Assembly (NCBI GenBank): GCA_947630285.1 | Contig: CANRHD010000008.1 | Location: forward strand, 1-64,000 | Reading direction: 5' to 3' | Origin: an uncultured Clostridia bacterium | GTDB taxonomy: Bacteria > Bacillota > Clostridia > Oscillospirales > Acutalibacteraceae | DNA length: 64,000 bases | Shown here: positions 18,425-27,648 of the stretch, piece after piece | How positions within the stretch are numbered: position 1 is the first letter of the stretch | How the letters are laid out: the number at the start of each line of letters is the position of its first letter | Notes under the pieces: model-generated | Seen by the model: the letters and a program-made list of their open reading frames with translations, nothing else | Database searches by the model: none | Told to the model about the DNA's origin: nothing | Translations under genes and position numbers: made by a program

Positions 18425-20269
18425 TTAATTTTCAACAAAATATTTTTCGTACCAAAGCAAAAACGAATATACCGACCAGATTTTTTTCATATTGTGCGCC
18501 GCACCCGATTTATGCTCGTCAAGCAATTTCATAATGTAGCCTCGGTTAAAGAACAGAGCCGCTTCGTCCGATTCAAACTTTTCCTTAACCATGGCGTAAA
18601 ACTCATCACGCTTTAGCCAGTCGTTGAGCGGCGTGAGGAAGCCCGTTTTTCTCATTTCGGAGGTTTCTCTGGGCAGTTCCTTTGCCGCCGCACCCCTTAG
18701 CGCCGCCTTGGTGGTTTCATCGGTTATCCTGTATTTTGCAGGGATCTCAAGCGCAATTTTCAGCATTTCCCTGTCAAGGAACGGAACCCGAAGCTCAAGC
18801 GAATTTGCCATACTCATTCTGTCCGCCTTGACAAGTATATCCTGAACAAGCCATGTCCTGATGTCGGCGTACTGCATTTTTGTAATATCGTCCTCGTTTT
18901 TTACCTCGTCAAAAACATCAAGCGTGTAAGTCCAAGGCTCTTTTGAGGGGATATTCTTTGAAAGCAGTTTATCCACTTCGCTGTGGTTAAAAACATAGTT
19001 ACATCTGATATATCTTTTTTCAATGGGGTATCTGCCCCTTGTCAAAAACCTTTTTCCGTGGAAAGCGGGCATTTTCTGAGCGATATTTCCCAAAGCGTTT
19101 CTGACGCCCTGCGGAAGCCGCATATATTTTTCAAAGTCAAGCGGCTCTCTGTAATAGTGATAGCCGCCGAAAAGCTCGTCTGCGCCCTCGCCCGAAAGCA
19201 CTACCTTGACCTGCTCGGAGGCAAGCCGTGCCAAAAAGTACAGCGCTATTGCCGACGGGTTGGGAAGCGGTTCGTCCATATAATACTGGACTGTGGGGGC
19301 TATGTTAAAATATTCTTCCGCAGTAATTTTTTTCGTAAAATTGGGAACTCCCTCATGCTCGGCGAATTTTACCGCCCTGTCAAGCTCGGAATATTTTTCC
19401 TCCGCATAGCCTACGGAAAAGGTTTTAACCTTGTTCCTTTTTGCCATTTCATGCACAACATAGCTTGAGTCCACGCCGCTTGAGAGGAAACAGCCGACTT
19501 CAACATCGGCTATGCCGTGCGCAACCGTCGAGCCCTTAAAGGTTTCGTCGATAAGCTTTTCCCAGTATTCAATATCCTTCGCTTCGTCTATGTTGTATTC
19601 GGGAGTAAAATATCTCTGCGTAATCAGCTCGCCGTCGGTGTACTCAAAATAACTTCCCGGCTCCATTTTATATACATTTTTGAAAAGGGTCTGCGTTGTC
19701 GGGATATATTCAAAACAGAGGTAATCGGGTATTCTCTCCTCGTTTAACTCCTTTTTGAAATAGGGGTTTGAAAGGAAAGCCTTTATTTCCGACCCGAAAA
19801 GGAATTTGCCGTCGTTGATATAATAGAAAAACGGCTTTATGCCGAAAATATCCCTTGCGCCGAAAAGCTTTTTTGCCCTGCTGTCCCAAATGACGAAGGC
19901 GAACATACCTCTGAGCATATTGAGTATATCTTTTCCGTATTCCTCAAAGCCGTGGAGTATGACTTCCGTATCGGCCTTTGTTTTGAAAATATGCCCCTTT
20001 TTGATAAGCTCTTCTCTGATTTCCCTGTAATTGTAAATTTCTCCGTTAAAGACTATGACCTTGGTGCCGTCCTCGTTGCTTATCGGCTGGCTTCCGCCCT
20101 CAAGGTCGATGATTGAAAGCCTGCGAAAGCCCAGCGAAACGGCGTCGTCAACATAATAGTCGTCCTGGTCGGGCCCTCGGTGGACTATTCTGTCCGCCAT
20201 AGCCCTTATGATCTTTTGATTTTTTTCGCTGTCATTTTCAGCGTTTACATAGCCTACAAACCCACACAT
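18425..20269 (-). CDS. asnB: Glutamine-hydrolysing asparagine synthetase (AsnB/AsnH-like)
   Basis: MCGFVGYVNAEND class II amidotransferase N-terminus; SSGVDSSYV PP-loop. Confidence 0.93.
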   Translation of the reverse strand: MCGFVGYVNAENDSEKNQKIIRAMADRIVHRGPDQDDYYVDDAVSLGFRRLSIIDLEGGSQPISNEDGTKVIVFNGEIYNYREIREELIKKGHIFKTKADTEVILHGFEEYGKDILNMLRGMFAFVIWDSRAKKLFGARDIFGIKPFFYYINDGKFLFGSEIKAFLSNPYFKKELNEERIPDYLCFEYIPTTQTLFKNVYKMEPGSYFEYTDGELITQRYFTPEYNIDEAKDIEYWEKLIDETFKGSTVAHGIADVEVGCFLSSGVDSSYVVHEMAKRNKVKTFSVGYAEEKYSELDRAVKFAEHEGVPNFTKKITAEEYFNIAPTVQYYMDEPLPNPSAIALYFLARLASEQVKVVLSGEGADELFGGYHYYREPLDFEKYMRLPQGVRNALGNIAQKMPAFHGKRFLTRGRYPIEKRYIRCNYVFNHSEVDKLLSKNIPSKEPWTYTLDVFDEVKNEDDITKMQYADIRTWLVQDILVKADRMSMANSLELRVPFLDREMLKIALEIPAKYRITDETTKAALRGAAAKELPRETSEMRKTGFLTPLNDWLKRDEFYAMVKEKFESDEAALFFNRGYIMKLLDEHKSGAAHNMKKIWSVYSFLLWYEKYFVEN

Positions 20270-20281
20270 ACGCTTACCTCG

Positions 20282-20992
20282 TCATTGCTTTAATTTCTTG
20301 CCGCAGGCCAGAATACTCGCCCGTGCAAGACATTCCATTGAATCCACTATATCTTTTCTGCTTATTTTAAAATCTTTTTTTATTATGGAAAGCTCCGTAC
20401 AGCCCAAAACTACGGCGTCACAGCCGAGATTTTTAAGACTGCCTATGATTCTGTGGAATTCAAAAATATCCACTTCTCTGCCGGCCTTTACCTGGTTGTA
20501 AATAATATTCATCACGGACTGTTGCTCCTCCTTTTCGGGAACAACACATTCAAGGCCGTGTTTTTTTATGATGTTCTGATATGCCTGCGACTTGATTGTG
20601 CCGTCCGTGGCAAGCACCCCGATTTTTTTGATGCCGGGGATAGTCCGCTCGCAGTATTTGACCGTTTCCTCAAGTATATTTATAATGGGCACGCTGACGC
20701 TTTTTTGGATTTCGTCATAAAAATAATGCGCCGTGTTGCAGGGGATTACAATGTAATCGCAGTTATCCTCTTCAAGCATTTTTGCGTCGTTTATCATGAC
20801 CGGGAGAGGATTGGGCTTGGTTTTGTCTATAATGTACTCCGTTCGGTCGGGAATAGACGAGTGGTTGAGTATAACCATCGCAATATGCTCCTGATCGGTT
20901 GCGGCGTCGGTCATTTTAACTACCAGGTCCGCAAAATATATTGTAGCCAAAGGGCCTACGCCGCCCAAAACGCCTAAAACTTTTTCTTTCAT
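20282..20992 (-). CDS. Aspartate/glutamate racemase family protein
   Basis: VLGGVGPLATIYFADLVVKMTDAATDQEH..., VIPCNTAHYF and LGCTELSI catalytic Cys motifs. Confidence 0.92.
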   Translation of the reverse strand: MKEKVLGVLGGVGPLATIYFADLVVKMTDAATDQEHIAMVILNHSSIPDRTEYIIDKTKPNPLPVMINDAKMLEEDNCDYIVIPCNTAHYFYDEIQKSVSVPIINILEETVKYCERTIPGIKKIGVLATDGTIKSQAYQNIIKKHGLECVVPEKEEQQSVMNIIYNQVKAGREVDIFEFHRIIGSLKNLGCDAVVLGCTELSIIKKDFKISRKDIVDSMECLARASILACGKKLKQ

Positions 20993-21008
20993 TTTTTCAC
21001 ATTCTCAA

Positions 21009-22229
21009 TTAAAAATATTTGTCAAACTTCCTGTACTGGTTTATCAGGGCCGCCCTTGCATAGAAATTGTGCTTGATATTTTTATCCGCCTTGTAAATAA
21101 GGGGATAGGTAACCTTTCCCTCTCTGAAAAGCTTTTTGGCAAGCTCTTTAAAATCGCCCTCGGGAACATATTTCATAATAACGCCCTTGGGAACGACGGA
21201 ATAGAGGTTTATATTGTCGGCAACCGTATAGTCTTCAAGGTTGTCGTAAATATAGTCGTTTACTATCCATTTAACGGTGTTAAAGCCGCTGCCCGTAACA
21301 TAGAAATTGCTTCTTCCCAGGCGGACATTTATCTCGAAAAATTTATATTTCCCGTCCCGCTCGTCGTACTTAATATCAAAATTTGCGAACCCGACATAGC
21401 CTATGTGCTCAAGGAATTTTGTTGCCGCCGCTACAATTTCGGGGTTCACCTCGTTAATAATGGCGACGGGGTTGCCTATGGCCGTGGGCGTATGGTCCTC
21501 AAGCAGAGTCCTGCCCAAAGACGCAAACCTCACCTTTGAGTTTTTGTCGCAGTAACAGGTAAGCACCCTCATATAGCTGTCGTCGCCGGGGATTTTGTCC
21601 TGAATAAGGAACTTATAGTTGTAGCTTGACTTTTCAAGGCGGTCAAGCATGGCTCTTAAATCTTTTTCGTTGTCAAAAGAAAAGACCTTCTTTTTGCCCT
21701 CAAACTTTGCGTAATGGTACATGGCGGAATTTGCGGGCTTCGCTATAACGGGATAGTTAAAATCAAATTTCAGATCGTTTTCCCTGCCGCATTCATAGAC
21801 ATAGGTTTTGGGATAATCAAGCCCCAGCTCCTCAAAGATTTCGTAAAACTTATCCTTCAGAACTATTTTGTTGAGTAAATCCTCATCTATGTACGGCACG
21901 ATATAGTAAGGCTCAAGCTGTTTTTTGGACTCTATCAGCGCACGGACATACCAGTCGCCGCAGCCCAGGACTATAAGCTTCTTTTTGCCCTCAAACTCCC
22001 TGCCTATTTCAAGCAGTTTTTCGATAAGAACCTCTTTTTTTTCAAGCCCCGGAAAAATTCGGTTTTCTATTATATCGGAGTTGGCTATATAGCCGCCCTT
22101 TGACATACTCAATACAAGAGATTTGATGTGATATTCCTCATGAAAGCTTCTCGCAAGCGAATAAGCGGTAATATCCGCACCGAGTATTACGGGGAGAAAT
22201 TCTCTTTCTTCAAAACGCATAAAAACCAC
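21009..22229 (-). CDS. ATP-grasp ligase, predicted D-aspartate ligase (Asl-type)
   Basis: N-terminus FLPVILGADITAYSLARSFHEEY resembles Aslfm-type D-Asp ligases; ATP-grasp core; co-operonic with Asp racemase and AsnB. Confidence 0.72.
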   Translation of the reverse strand: MVFMRFEEREFLPVILGADITAYSLARSFHEEYHIKSLVLSMSKGGYIANSDIIENRIFPGLEKKEVLIEKLLEIGREFEGKKKLIVLGCGDWYVRALIESKKQLEPYYIVPYIDEDLLNKIVLKDKFYEIFEELGLDYPKTYVYECGRENDLKFDFNYPVIAKPANSAMYHYAKFEGKKKVFSFDNEKDLRAMLDRLEKSSYNYKFLIQDKIPGDDSYMRVLTCYCDKNSKVRFASLGRTLLEDHTPTAIGNPVAIINEVNPEIVAAATKFLEHIGYVGFANFDIKYDERDGKYKFFEINVRLGRSNFYVTGSGFNTVKWIVNDYIYDNLEDYTVADNINLYSVVPKGVIMKYVPEGDFKELAKKLFREGKVTYPLIYKADKNIKHNFYARAALINQYRKFDKYF

Positions 22230-22312
22230 CTCTTTTTTACCTTATTAACACAATATATATACTGGTTAATTATAGAATATTACAATATCTGTGTCAAGAG
22301 AAAGAGCCAATA

Positions 22313-22345
22313 AAAACATCGGACGGGACGCAAAGTCCCGTCCTC
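22313..22345 (-). terminator. Rho-independent terminator
   Basis: GGACGGGACTTTGCGTCCCGTCC then GATGTTTTTAT on the minus strand. Confidence 0.7.
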
Positions 22346-22382
22346 CGAAAAATATAAAGGCGGTATAATCAAAATAAAGTAA

Positions 22383-22823
22383 TCAGCCCAAAAACTGCTT
22401 CATTCTCTGCGAACCGTCCTCTTCAAGCTTAATGAGCTTTTCGGCAATTTTTTTGTAATTGTCGGGTATATCGGAATACTCCTTCATAAGCCTTGATAGG
22501 TCGATTATGCCCATTGTGCTGCCCTGTATCATCATTTCGGCGATTTTGTCGCTGCTTCTGTCGGTTAAAGTGTTCATCTGCACGCCCGACCAAAGGCCCA
22601 TCTTTGAAATGGGGCTCTGCTTTTTCGGCACGGCTTTTTCCTGTGCGAGTGCCTGCACCGTGTCGCCGGCAATTTTCGTGTACTCGTTGTGCTGGCGCTG
22701 TAATTCAAGCAAAACGCCCTTGTCCTCCGCTTTTTCCGAAAGCATTGATATTGACTCGCCGCCCATGGTTGCGTTTTCATAGACCTTGTTTAAAAATTCC
22801 ACGCTTCTGTTTTCTTCGCTCAT
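22383..22823 (-). CDS. Small helical, possibly ferritin-like (DUF2383-like) protein
   Basis: 146 aa, all-helical appearance; weak family assignment. Confidence 0.5.
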   Translation of the reverse strand: MSEENRSVEFLNKVYENATMGGESISMLSEKAEDKGVLLELQRQHNEYTKIAGDTVQALAQEKAVPKKQSPISKMGLWSGVQMNTLTDRSSDKIAEMMIQGSTMGIIDLSRLMKEYSDIPDNYKKIAEKLIKLEEDGSQRMKQFLG

Positions 22824-22953
22824 TTCTTCAACTCCTTTTTCCTATTATAGGCAGAAGACGGCGTTTTATACTCATTATACTGTTTACTTTTTCGGTTTTT
22901 TATTGTATAATTATTGAATTAATTAATATAAACTTAAATTAGGGGGATGCGTC

Positions 22954-23808
22954 ATGAAAAAATTAAACAGGTTTGAAGCGTTTGTCGGTTACAAGTTTTC
23001 GCCTCTTGTAAGTAAATTGGTTTATAAGAGTATGCGTAAAAAGGCGATTGAGCCGCTGGAGCTTAAAAACGCAAGCGATTTGACGGACAGAAGTCTTGAG
23101 GGCGTTAAATTTGTCGCTCACAGAGGGCTTTCGGGCGTAAACCCCGAAAATACCGTTCCCTCGTTTGTTGCGGCAGGCGAACAGGGCGGCTATTACGGCT
23201 TTGAGTGCGACACCCATATGACAAAGGACGGCGTTTGGGTGGTAATTCACGACCCGAACCTCGACTCGCTCTACAACGGCGAGGGCGATGTCAAGGAAAA
23301 AACCTACGACGAGCTTTTAACTCTTAAAATGCTCAGGGGCGCAAACATTGGCAAGCACCTCGGCGTTAAAATCTGCACCTTGCAGGAATATGTTGATATT
23401 TGCAAAAAATATGATGTCAGGCCGATAATTGAAATTAAAGACCCCAGACCCGAAACCATGAAGAGCTTTTATGAGTTTTTGCAGAAAAACGAACTTGTTG
23501 AAAGGGCTGTCGTCATTTCATTTATTATAGAAGATTTGAGAGAGCTTCACAAAATAGACGAAAACATTGAAATGTGGTATCTTGTCGATTACCTTGACAA
23601 TAAAAATATACAGCAGGCGCTTGACGCAGGCTGTAAGGGTATGGATTTTTCGGAAACCTTTAACGCAGGCCGTCCCGATTACATAAAAAAGGTAATCGAC
23701 GCAGGTTTGACGGCCGCCTGCTGGACGGTTGACAAAAAGGAACAGCTTGAATATATGCTTTCCGCAGGCGTCAGCGTTATCACGACAAATTCAATTCTTC
23801 CGAGATAA
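22954..23808 (+). CDS. Glycerophosphodiester phosphodiesterase family protein
   Basis: VAHRGLSGVNPENTVPSFVAAGEQGGYYGFECDTHMTKDGVWVVIHD. Confidence 0.92.
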   Translation: MKKLNRFEAFVGYKFSPLVSKLVYKSMRKKAIEPLELKNASDLTDRSLEGVKFVAHRGLSGVNPENTVPSFVAAGEQGGYYGFECDTHMTKDGVWVVIHDPNLDSLYNGEGDVKEKTYDELLTLKMLRGANIGKHLGVKICTLQEYVDICKKYDVRPIIEIKDPRPETMKSFYEFLQKNELVERAVVISFIIEDLRELHKIDENIEMWYLVDYLDNKNIQQALDAGCKGMDFSETFNAGRPDYIKKVIDAGLTAACWTVDKKEQLEYMLSAGVSVITTNSILPR

Positions 23809-23832
23809 AAAATTCAGCATTAAGGAGAAAGT

Positions 23833-24630
23833 ATGGCAAAGTTCTGTCCCCTGTTTTCCTCATCGGGCGGCAACAGCGTATATGTCGGCTGCGGTGAGGA
23901 CGGAGTGCTTATCGATGTCGGTATGAGCGCAAAGCAAACCGATATAGCGCTTCACAATATAGGCGTTGACCCCGACTCTATAAGGGCGATTTTCATTACG
24001 CACGAACATTCCGACCATGTAAAGGGTCTGCGTGTGTTTGCCGCAAAGCACAAAATTAAAATTTACGCCACAAAGGGCACGGCGTTTTACCTTGACAATT
24101 ATGAGCTCTCCACCGCCAAGGACAGCCTTAAATGCGAAGTCATGGGCGAGGACGGCGTCGAGGCCGGCGAAATTTTCGTCAAGCCCTTCAGAACCTCGCA
24201 CGACGCAAGGGAGAGCTGCGGCTATACGCTTGATACTCCCGACGGGAGAAAAATCGCCGTTGCGACCGACCTGGGCTATGTTTCGGAAACCGTACACAAC
24301 GCAATATCCGGCTGTGATCTTGTAATGCTTGAAAGCAATCACGATATTAAAATGCTTGAAAACGGGCCTTATCCCTATCAGCTCAAGGAGAGGATACTTT
24401 CAGGCAAGGGGCATCTTTCAAACGACGCCTGCGCCGAGGAGGCCGTAAAGCTTATAGGAAGCGGAACTACGAGGCTTTTTTTGGGGCATTTGAGCAGGGA
24501 AAACAATTTCCCCGAGCTTGCCTACCAGACCACCCACGCAATGCTGACGCAGGCAGGTATGCAGGAGGACAGCGATTACATACTTAAGGTTGCCAAACCC
24601 GTTTGGGAAGACAGGGCCATAATGCTATGA
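23833..24630 (+). CDS. MBL-fold metallohydrolase, WalJ/YycJ-like
   Basis: FITHEHSDHVKGLRVFAAKH, SSSGGNSVYVGCGEDGVLIDVGMS; adjacent to rlmH. Confidence 0.88.
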   Translation: MAKFCPLFSSSGGNSVYVGCGEDGVLIDVGMSAKQTDIALHNIGVDPDSIRAIFITHEHSDHVKGLRVFAAKHKIKIYATKGTAFYLDNYELSTAKDSLKCEVMGEDGVEAGEIFVKPFRTSHDARESCGYTLDTPDGRKIAVATDLGYVSETVHNAISGCDLVMLESNHDIKMLENGPYPYQLKERILSGKGHLSNDACAEEAVKLIGSGTTRLFLGHLSRENNFPELAYQTTHAMLTQAGMQEDSDYILKVAKPVWEDRAIML

Positions 24631-25106
24631 ACATAACGATAATCGCCTTGGGAAAGCTAAAGGAAAAATATATGAGGGATTTTTCCGAGGAATACCAAAA
24701 AAGGCTTTCCGCCTACTGTAGGCTAAACATAATCGAATTGAGCCCCAAAAAGCTCCCCGACAGCCCCTCGCAGAGTGAAATTAACAATGCGCTTGAAGCG
24801 GAGGCAAGGCAGATTAAGGCCAAAATTCCGAGCGGAGCGTATGTTTTTTCGATGTGCATTGAGGGAAAGCAAATGTCCAGCACAGAGTTTAGTCAAAAAA
24901 TATCTAATCTTGCCGTTGACGGAAAGAGCAACATAGTTTTTATACTCGGAAGCTCGTTCGGATTAAGCGAAGAAATTAAAGAGCTGTCGGACAGCAAATT
25001 TTCGCTCAGCGAGATGACTTTTCCGCATCAAATGGCGAGAGTTATGCTCCTTGAACAGCTTTACAGAGCGTTTCAAATTTCATCGGGCGGTAAATATCAT
25101 AAATAA
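24627..25106 (+). CDS. rlmH: 23S rRNA (pseudouridine1915-N3)-methyltransferase RlmH
   Basis: MNITIIALGKLKEKYMRDFSEEYQKRL...FILGSSFGLSEEI...YHK; ATGA overlap with preceding gene (track start 24603 looks too early). Confidence 0.93.
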   Translation: MNITIIALGKLKEKYMRDFSEEYQKRLSAYCRLNIIELSPKKLPDSPSQSEINNALEAEARQIKAKIPSGAYVFSMCIEGKQMSSTEFSQKISNLAVDGKSNIVFILGSSFGLSEEIKELSDSKFSLSEMTFPHQMARVMLLEQLYRAFQISSGGKYHK

Positions 25107-25121
25107 GTAAAAATAAACGAT

Positions 25122-25154
25122 AAAAAACGGCTCTCTGCAATAGAGGGCCGTTTT
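25122..25154 (+). terminator. Terminator hairpin downstream of rlmH
   Basis: AAAACGGCTCTCTGCAATAGAGGGCCGTTTT. Confidence 0.65.
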
Positions 25155-25414
25155 CAGCCTGTCGATAAACTGTTTTGCGATAGCAAAATATCCAAAGTTT
25201 TCGGCCGCCTTTTACAAAAGGCGGTGGGGTCGAGGGGCAAAGCCCCCGGCGCAGTCCGCAGACTGCGAAACACCTGTGCTTCAAAAAGCGCAGGAGGGGC
25301 GAAAAACAGTCCGGTGGACTGTTTTTCGGTGGGGAATCCTCGCCGGGGGTTCACCATAATCTTATTCCTTTTGTGCATATTGCCAAGTGAAACATACTCT
25401 TTCTGCATACTGAA
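25153..25414 (+). repeat. Modular intergenic repeat, copy B (full length, about 262 bp)
   Basis: TTCAGCCTGTCGATAAACTG..ATACTGAA with internal hairpin modules. Confidence 0.9.
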
Positions 25415-25446
25415 ACGGCTCCCTGCAACAGAGAGCCGTTTTTCTT
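25412..25446. terminator. Second near-identical terminator hairpin, on the serS side
   Basis: GAAACGGCTCCCTGCAACAGAGAGCCGTTTTTCTTTTT. Confidence 0.6.
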
Positions 25447-25471
25447 TTTCTGTCAGACACATGCCCGAAAA

Positions 25472-26752
25472 TTACTTTTCGATTTTGTCCTTGCCGCCCA
25501 TATACATTCTGAGAGGTTCGGGAATATTGACCGAGCCGTCCTCGTTGAGGTTGTTTTCAAGGAACGCTATCAACATTCTCGGCGGTGCGACAACGGTATT
25601 GTTAAGCGTGTGAGCAAAGTAATTTCCGTCCTTGCCCTTAATCCTTATGCCAAGCCTTCTCGCCTGTGCGTCGCCGAGATTTGAGCATGAACCGACCTCA
25701 AAATATTTTTTCTGACGGGGACTCCACGCCTCGACATCAAGGCTCTTGACCTTTAAATCCGCAAGGTCGCCCGAGCAACATTCAAGCGTTCTTACGGGTA
25801 TGTCAAGACTGCGGAAGAAATCAACCGTGTTGTTCCAAAGCCTGTCGTACCAAATATCGCTCTCCTCGGGCTTGCAGACAACTACCATTTCCTGCTTTTC
25901 AAACTGATGTATTCTGTAAACGCCTCTCTCCTCGATACCGTGTGCGCCTACCTCCTTGCGGAAACACGGCGAATAAGAGGTGAGCGCCTTGGGAAGCTCG
26001 GCTTCGGGAATGATGGTGTCAATGAATTTGCCTATCATCGAATGTTCGCTTGTACCTATAAGATAAAGGTCCTCGCCCTCTATCTTATACATCATATTTT
26101 CCATTTCGGCAAAGCTCATAACGCCCGTTACGACCTCGCCCCTTATCATAAACGGCGGAATGTAATAGGTAAATCCCCTGTCTATCATAAAATCCCTTGC
26201 GTATGAGAGGATTGAAGAGTGTAATCTCGCAATGTCGCCGCAAAGATAATAAAAGCCGTTGCCGCTTGTCTTTCTTGCGCTGTCAAGGTCGATACCGTTG
26301 AGATTTTCCATTATATCAACATGGTACGGAACTTCAAAATTGGGTACTGCCGGTTCGCCGAACTTTTGAAGCTCTACATTCTCGCTGTCGTCCCTGCCGA
26401 TAGGCACGCTCTCGCCTATCATCTGCGGAATAACCATCATTCTCTTTTTAAGCTCCGCCTCAAGCTCCGTCTCGCTGGCCTCAAGCGAAACCAATTCGTC
26501 GTTGATTTCCTTTACCTTTGCCTTTGCGGCCTCGGCGTCGTCCTTTTGGCCCTTAGCCATAAACGCCCCTATCTGTTTGCTTATGCGGTTGCGGTCGCCC
26601 CTGAGCGTGTCCGCCTTGTTCTTGGACTCCCTGAACTGCCTGTCAATTTCAATTACCTCGTCAACAAGCACAAGCTTTTCGTCCTGAAATTTCTTTTTGA
26701 TGTTTTCCTTTACCGCTTCGGGATTTTCCCTTACAAATTTTATATCGAGCAT
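25472..26752 (-). CDS. serS: Seryl-tRNA synthetase
   Basis: MLDIKFVRENPEAVKENIKKK..., class II motifs FRKEVGAHGIEERGVYRIHQFEKQE, GSCSNLGDAQARRLGIR. Confidence 0.97.
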   Translation of the reverse strand: MLDIKFVRENPEAVKENIKKKFQDEKLVLVDEVIEIDRQFRESKNKADTLRGDRNRISKQIGAFMAKGQKDDAEAAKAKVKEINDELVSLEASETELEAELKKRMMVIPQMIGESVPIGRDDSENVELQKFGEPAVPNFEVPYHVDIMENLNGIDLDSARKTSGNGFYYLCGDIARLHSSILSYARDFMIDRGFTYYIPPFMIRGEVVTGVMSFAEMENMMYKIEGEDLYLIGTSEHSMIGKFIDTIIPEAELPKALTSYSPCFRKEVGAHGIEERGVYRIHQFEKQEMVVVCKPEESDIWYDRLWNNTVDFFRSLDIPVRTLECCSGDLADLKVKSLDVEAWSPRQKKYFEVGSCSNLGDAQARRLGIRIKGKDGNYFAHTLNNTVVAPPRMLIAFLENNLNEDGSVNIPEPLRMYMGGKDKIEK

Positions 26753-26773
26753 TTTCTTCCTCCAAAGTATTTA

Positions 26774-27637
26774 TTAGTCAAGCTCTTCAAGCTGTTTTGT
26801 AAGCTTTTCAAGGTCGGATTTTGAGAAAAATTCTATTTCAAGCGTGCCGCTTCCGCCCTTTGAAACAAAAACCTTTGTTTTTCTGCCGAGTACCTGCGTA
26901 AGGGCAAGCTCTGCCTCGTCATAAAAGCTGTCCCGTTTTTTTTGGCGCTTTTCGGGGCTTTTCTTTGTCTTCTGCGCACTCTTTGCAAGGCGCTCCACAT
27001 CACGCACCGAAATGCCGTCCTTAATAACCATACGGGCAACCTTTACCGCCTCGTCCTTATCCTCAAAGCTCAGAAGCGCCCTGGCGTGCCCCATTGTTAT
27101 TTTGCCCTGCTTAACATATTCGGAAATTTCCTCGGGAAGCTTCAAAAGCCTTAAAATGTTCGTCACGGCCTCCCTTGACTTGCCGACCCTTTTGGCCGCT
27201 TCCTCCTGGGTCAGGCCGAAGTTGTCAATAAGCGCCTTAATGCCCTGAGCTTCCTCAATAATATTAAGGTCCTCCCTGTGCAGGTTTTCGATAAGGGCAA
27301 ATAGGCTCTCCTCCTCGTCCGTCATCTCCCTTATTGTTACGGGAACCTCGTTCAGGCCGGCCATTCTCGCCGCACGGTATCTTCTTTCGCCGGCTACGAG
27401 CCTGTAGCTTCCGTCCGCCATGGGCCTTACAAGCAGAGGCTGTAAAATGCCGTGTTCCTTTATTGATTTTGAAAGCTCCGAAAGAGCCTCCGGCTGAAAG
27501 CTTTTTCTCGGCTGGTCGTGATTGGGCTCTATTTCGTTTATGGAGAGCATAACGCTCTCCCCCGGGCCGCTGTCTACGGAATTGTCATAGATCAAAGCGT
27601 CAATGCCCTTTCCCAGTCCGCCTTTTTTTACTGCCAT
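26774..27637 (-). CDS. parB: Chromosome partitioning protein ParB/Spo0J
   Basis: GLGKGIDALI..., NHDQPRKSF, AGERRYRAARMAG, HTH GKSREAVTNILRLLKLP, TMGHARALL. Confidence 0.94.
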   Translation of the reverse strand: MAVKKGGLGKGIDALIYDNSVDSGPGESVMLSINEIEPNHDQPRKSFQPEALSELSKSIKEHGILQPLLVRPMADGSYRLVAGERRYRAARMAGLNEVPVTIREMTDEEESLFALIENLHREDLNIIEEAQGIKALIDNFGLTQEEAAKRVGKSREAVTNILRLLKLPEEISEYVKQGKITMGHARALLSFEDKDEAVKVARMVIKDGISVRDVERLAKSAQKTKKSPEKRQKKRDSFYDEAELALTQVLGRKTKVFVSKGGSGTLEIEFFSKSDLEKLTKQLEELD

Positions 27638-27648
27638 TATCCCTCTCC

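Noticed and set aside
18968-18980. TTATCCACT, a near-canonical DnaA box
   Set aside because: Single copy inside asnB coding sequence, far from the origin; likely chance.
25154-25462. ORFs MGSRGKAPGAVRRLRN(T/S)CASKSAGGA... at 25224 and 37427, and overlapping frames
   Set aside because: Same explanation: read-through of repeat copies B and D on either strand.
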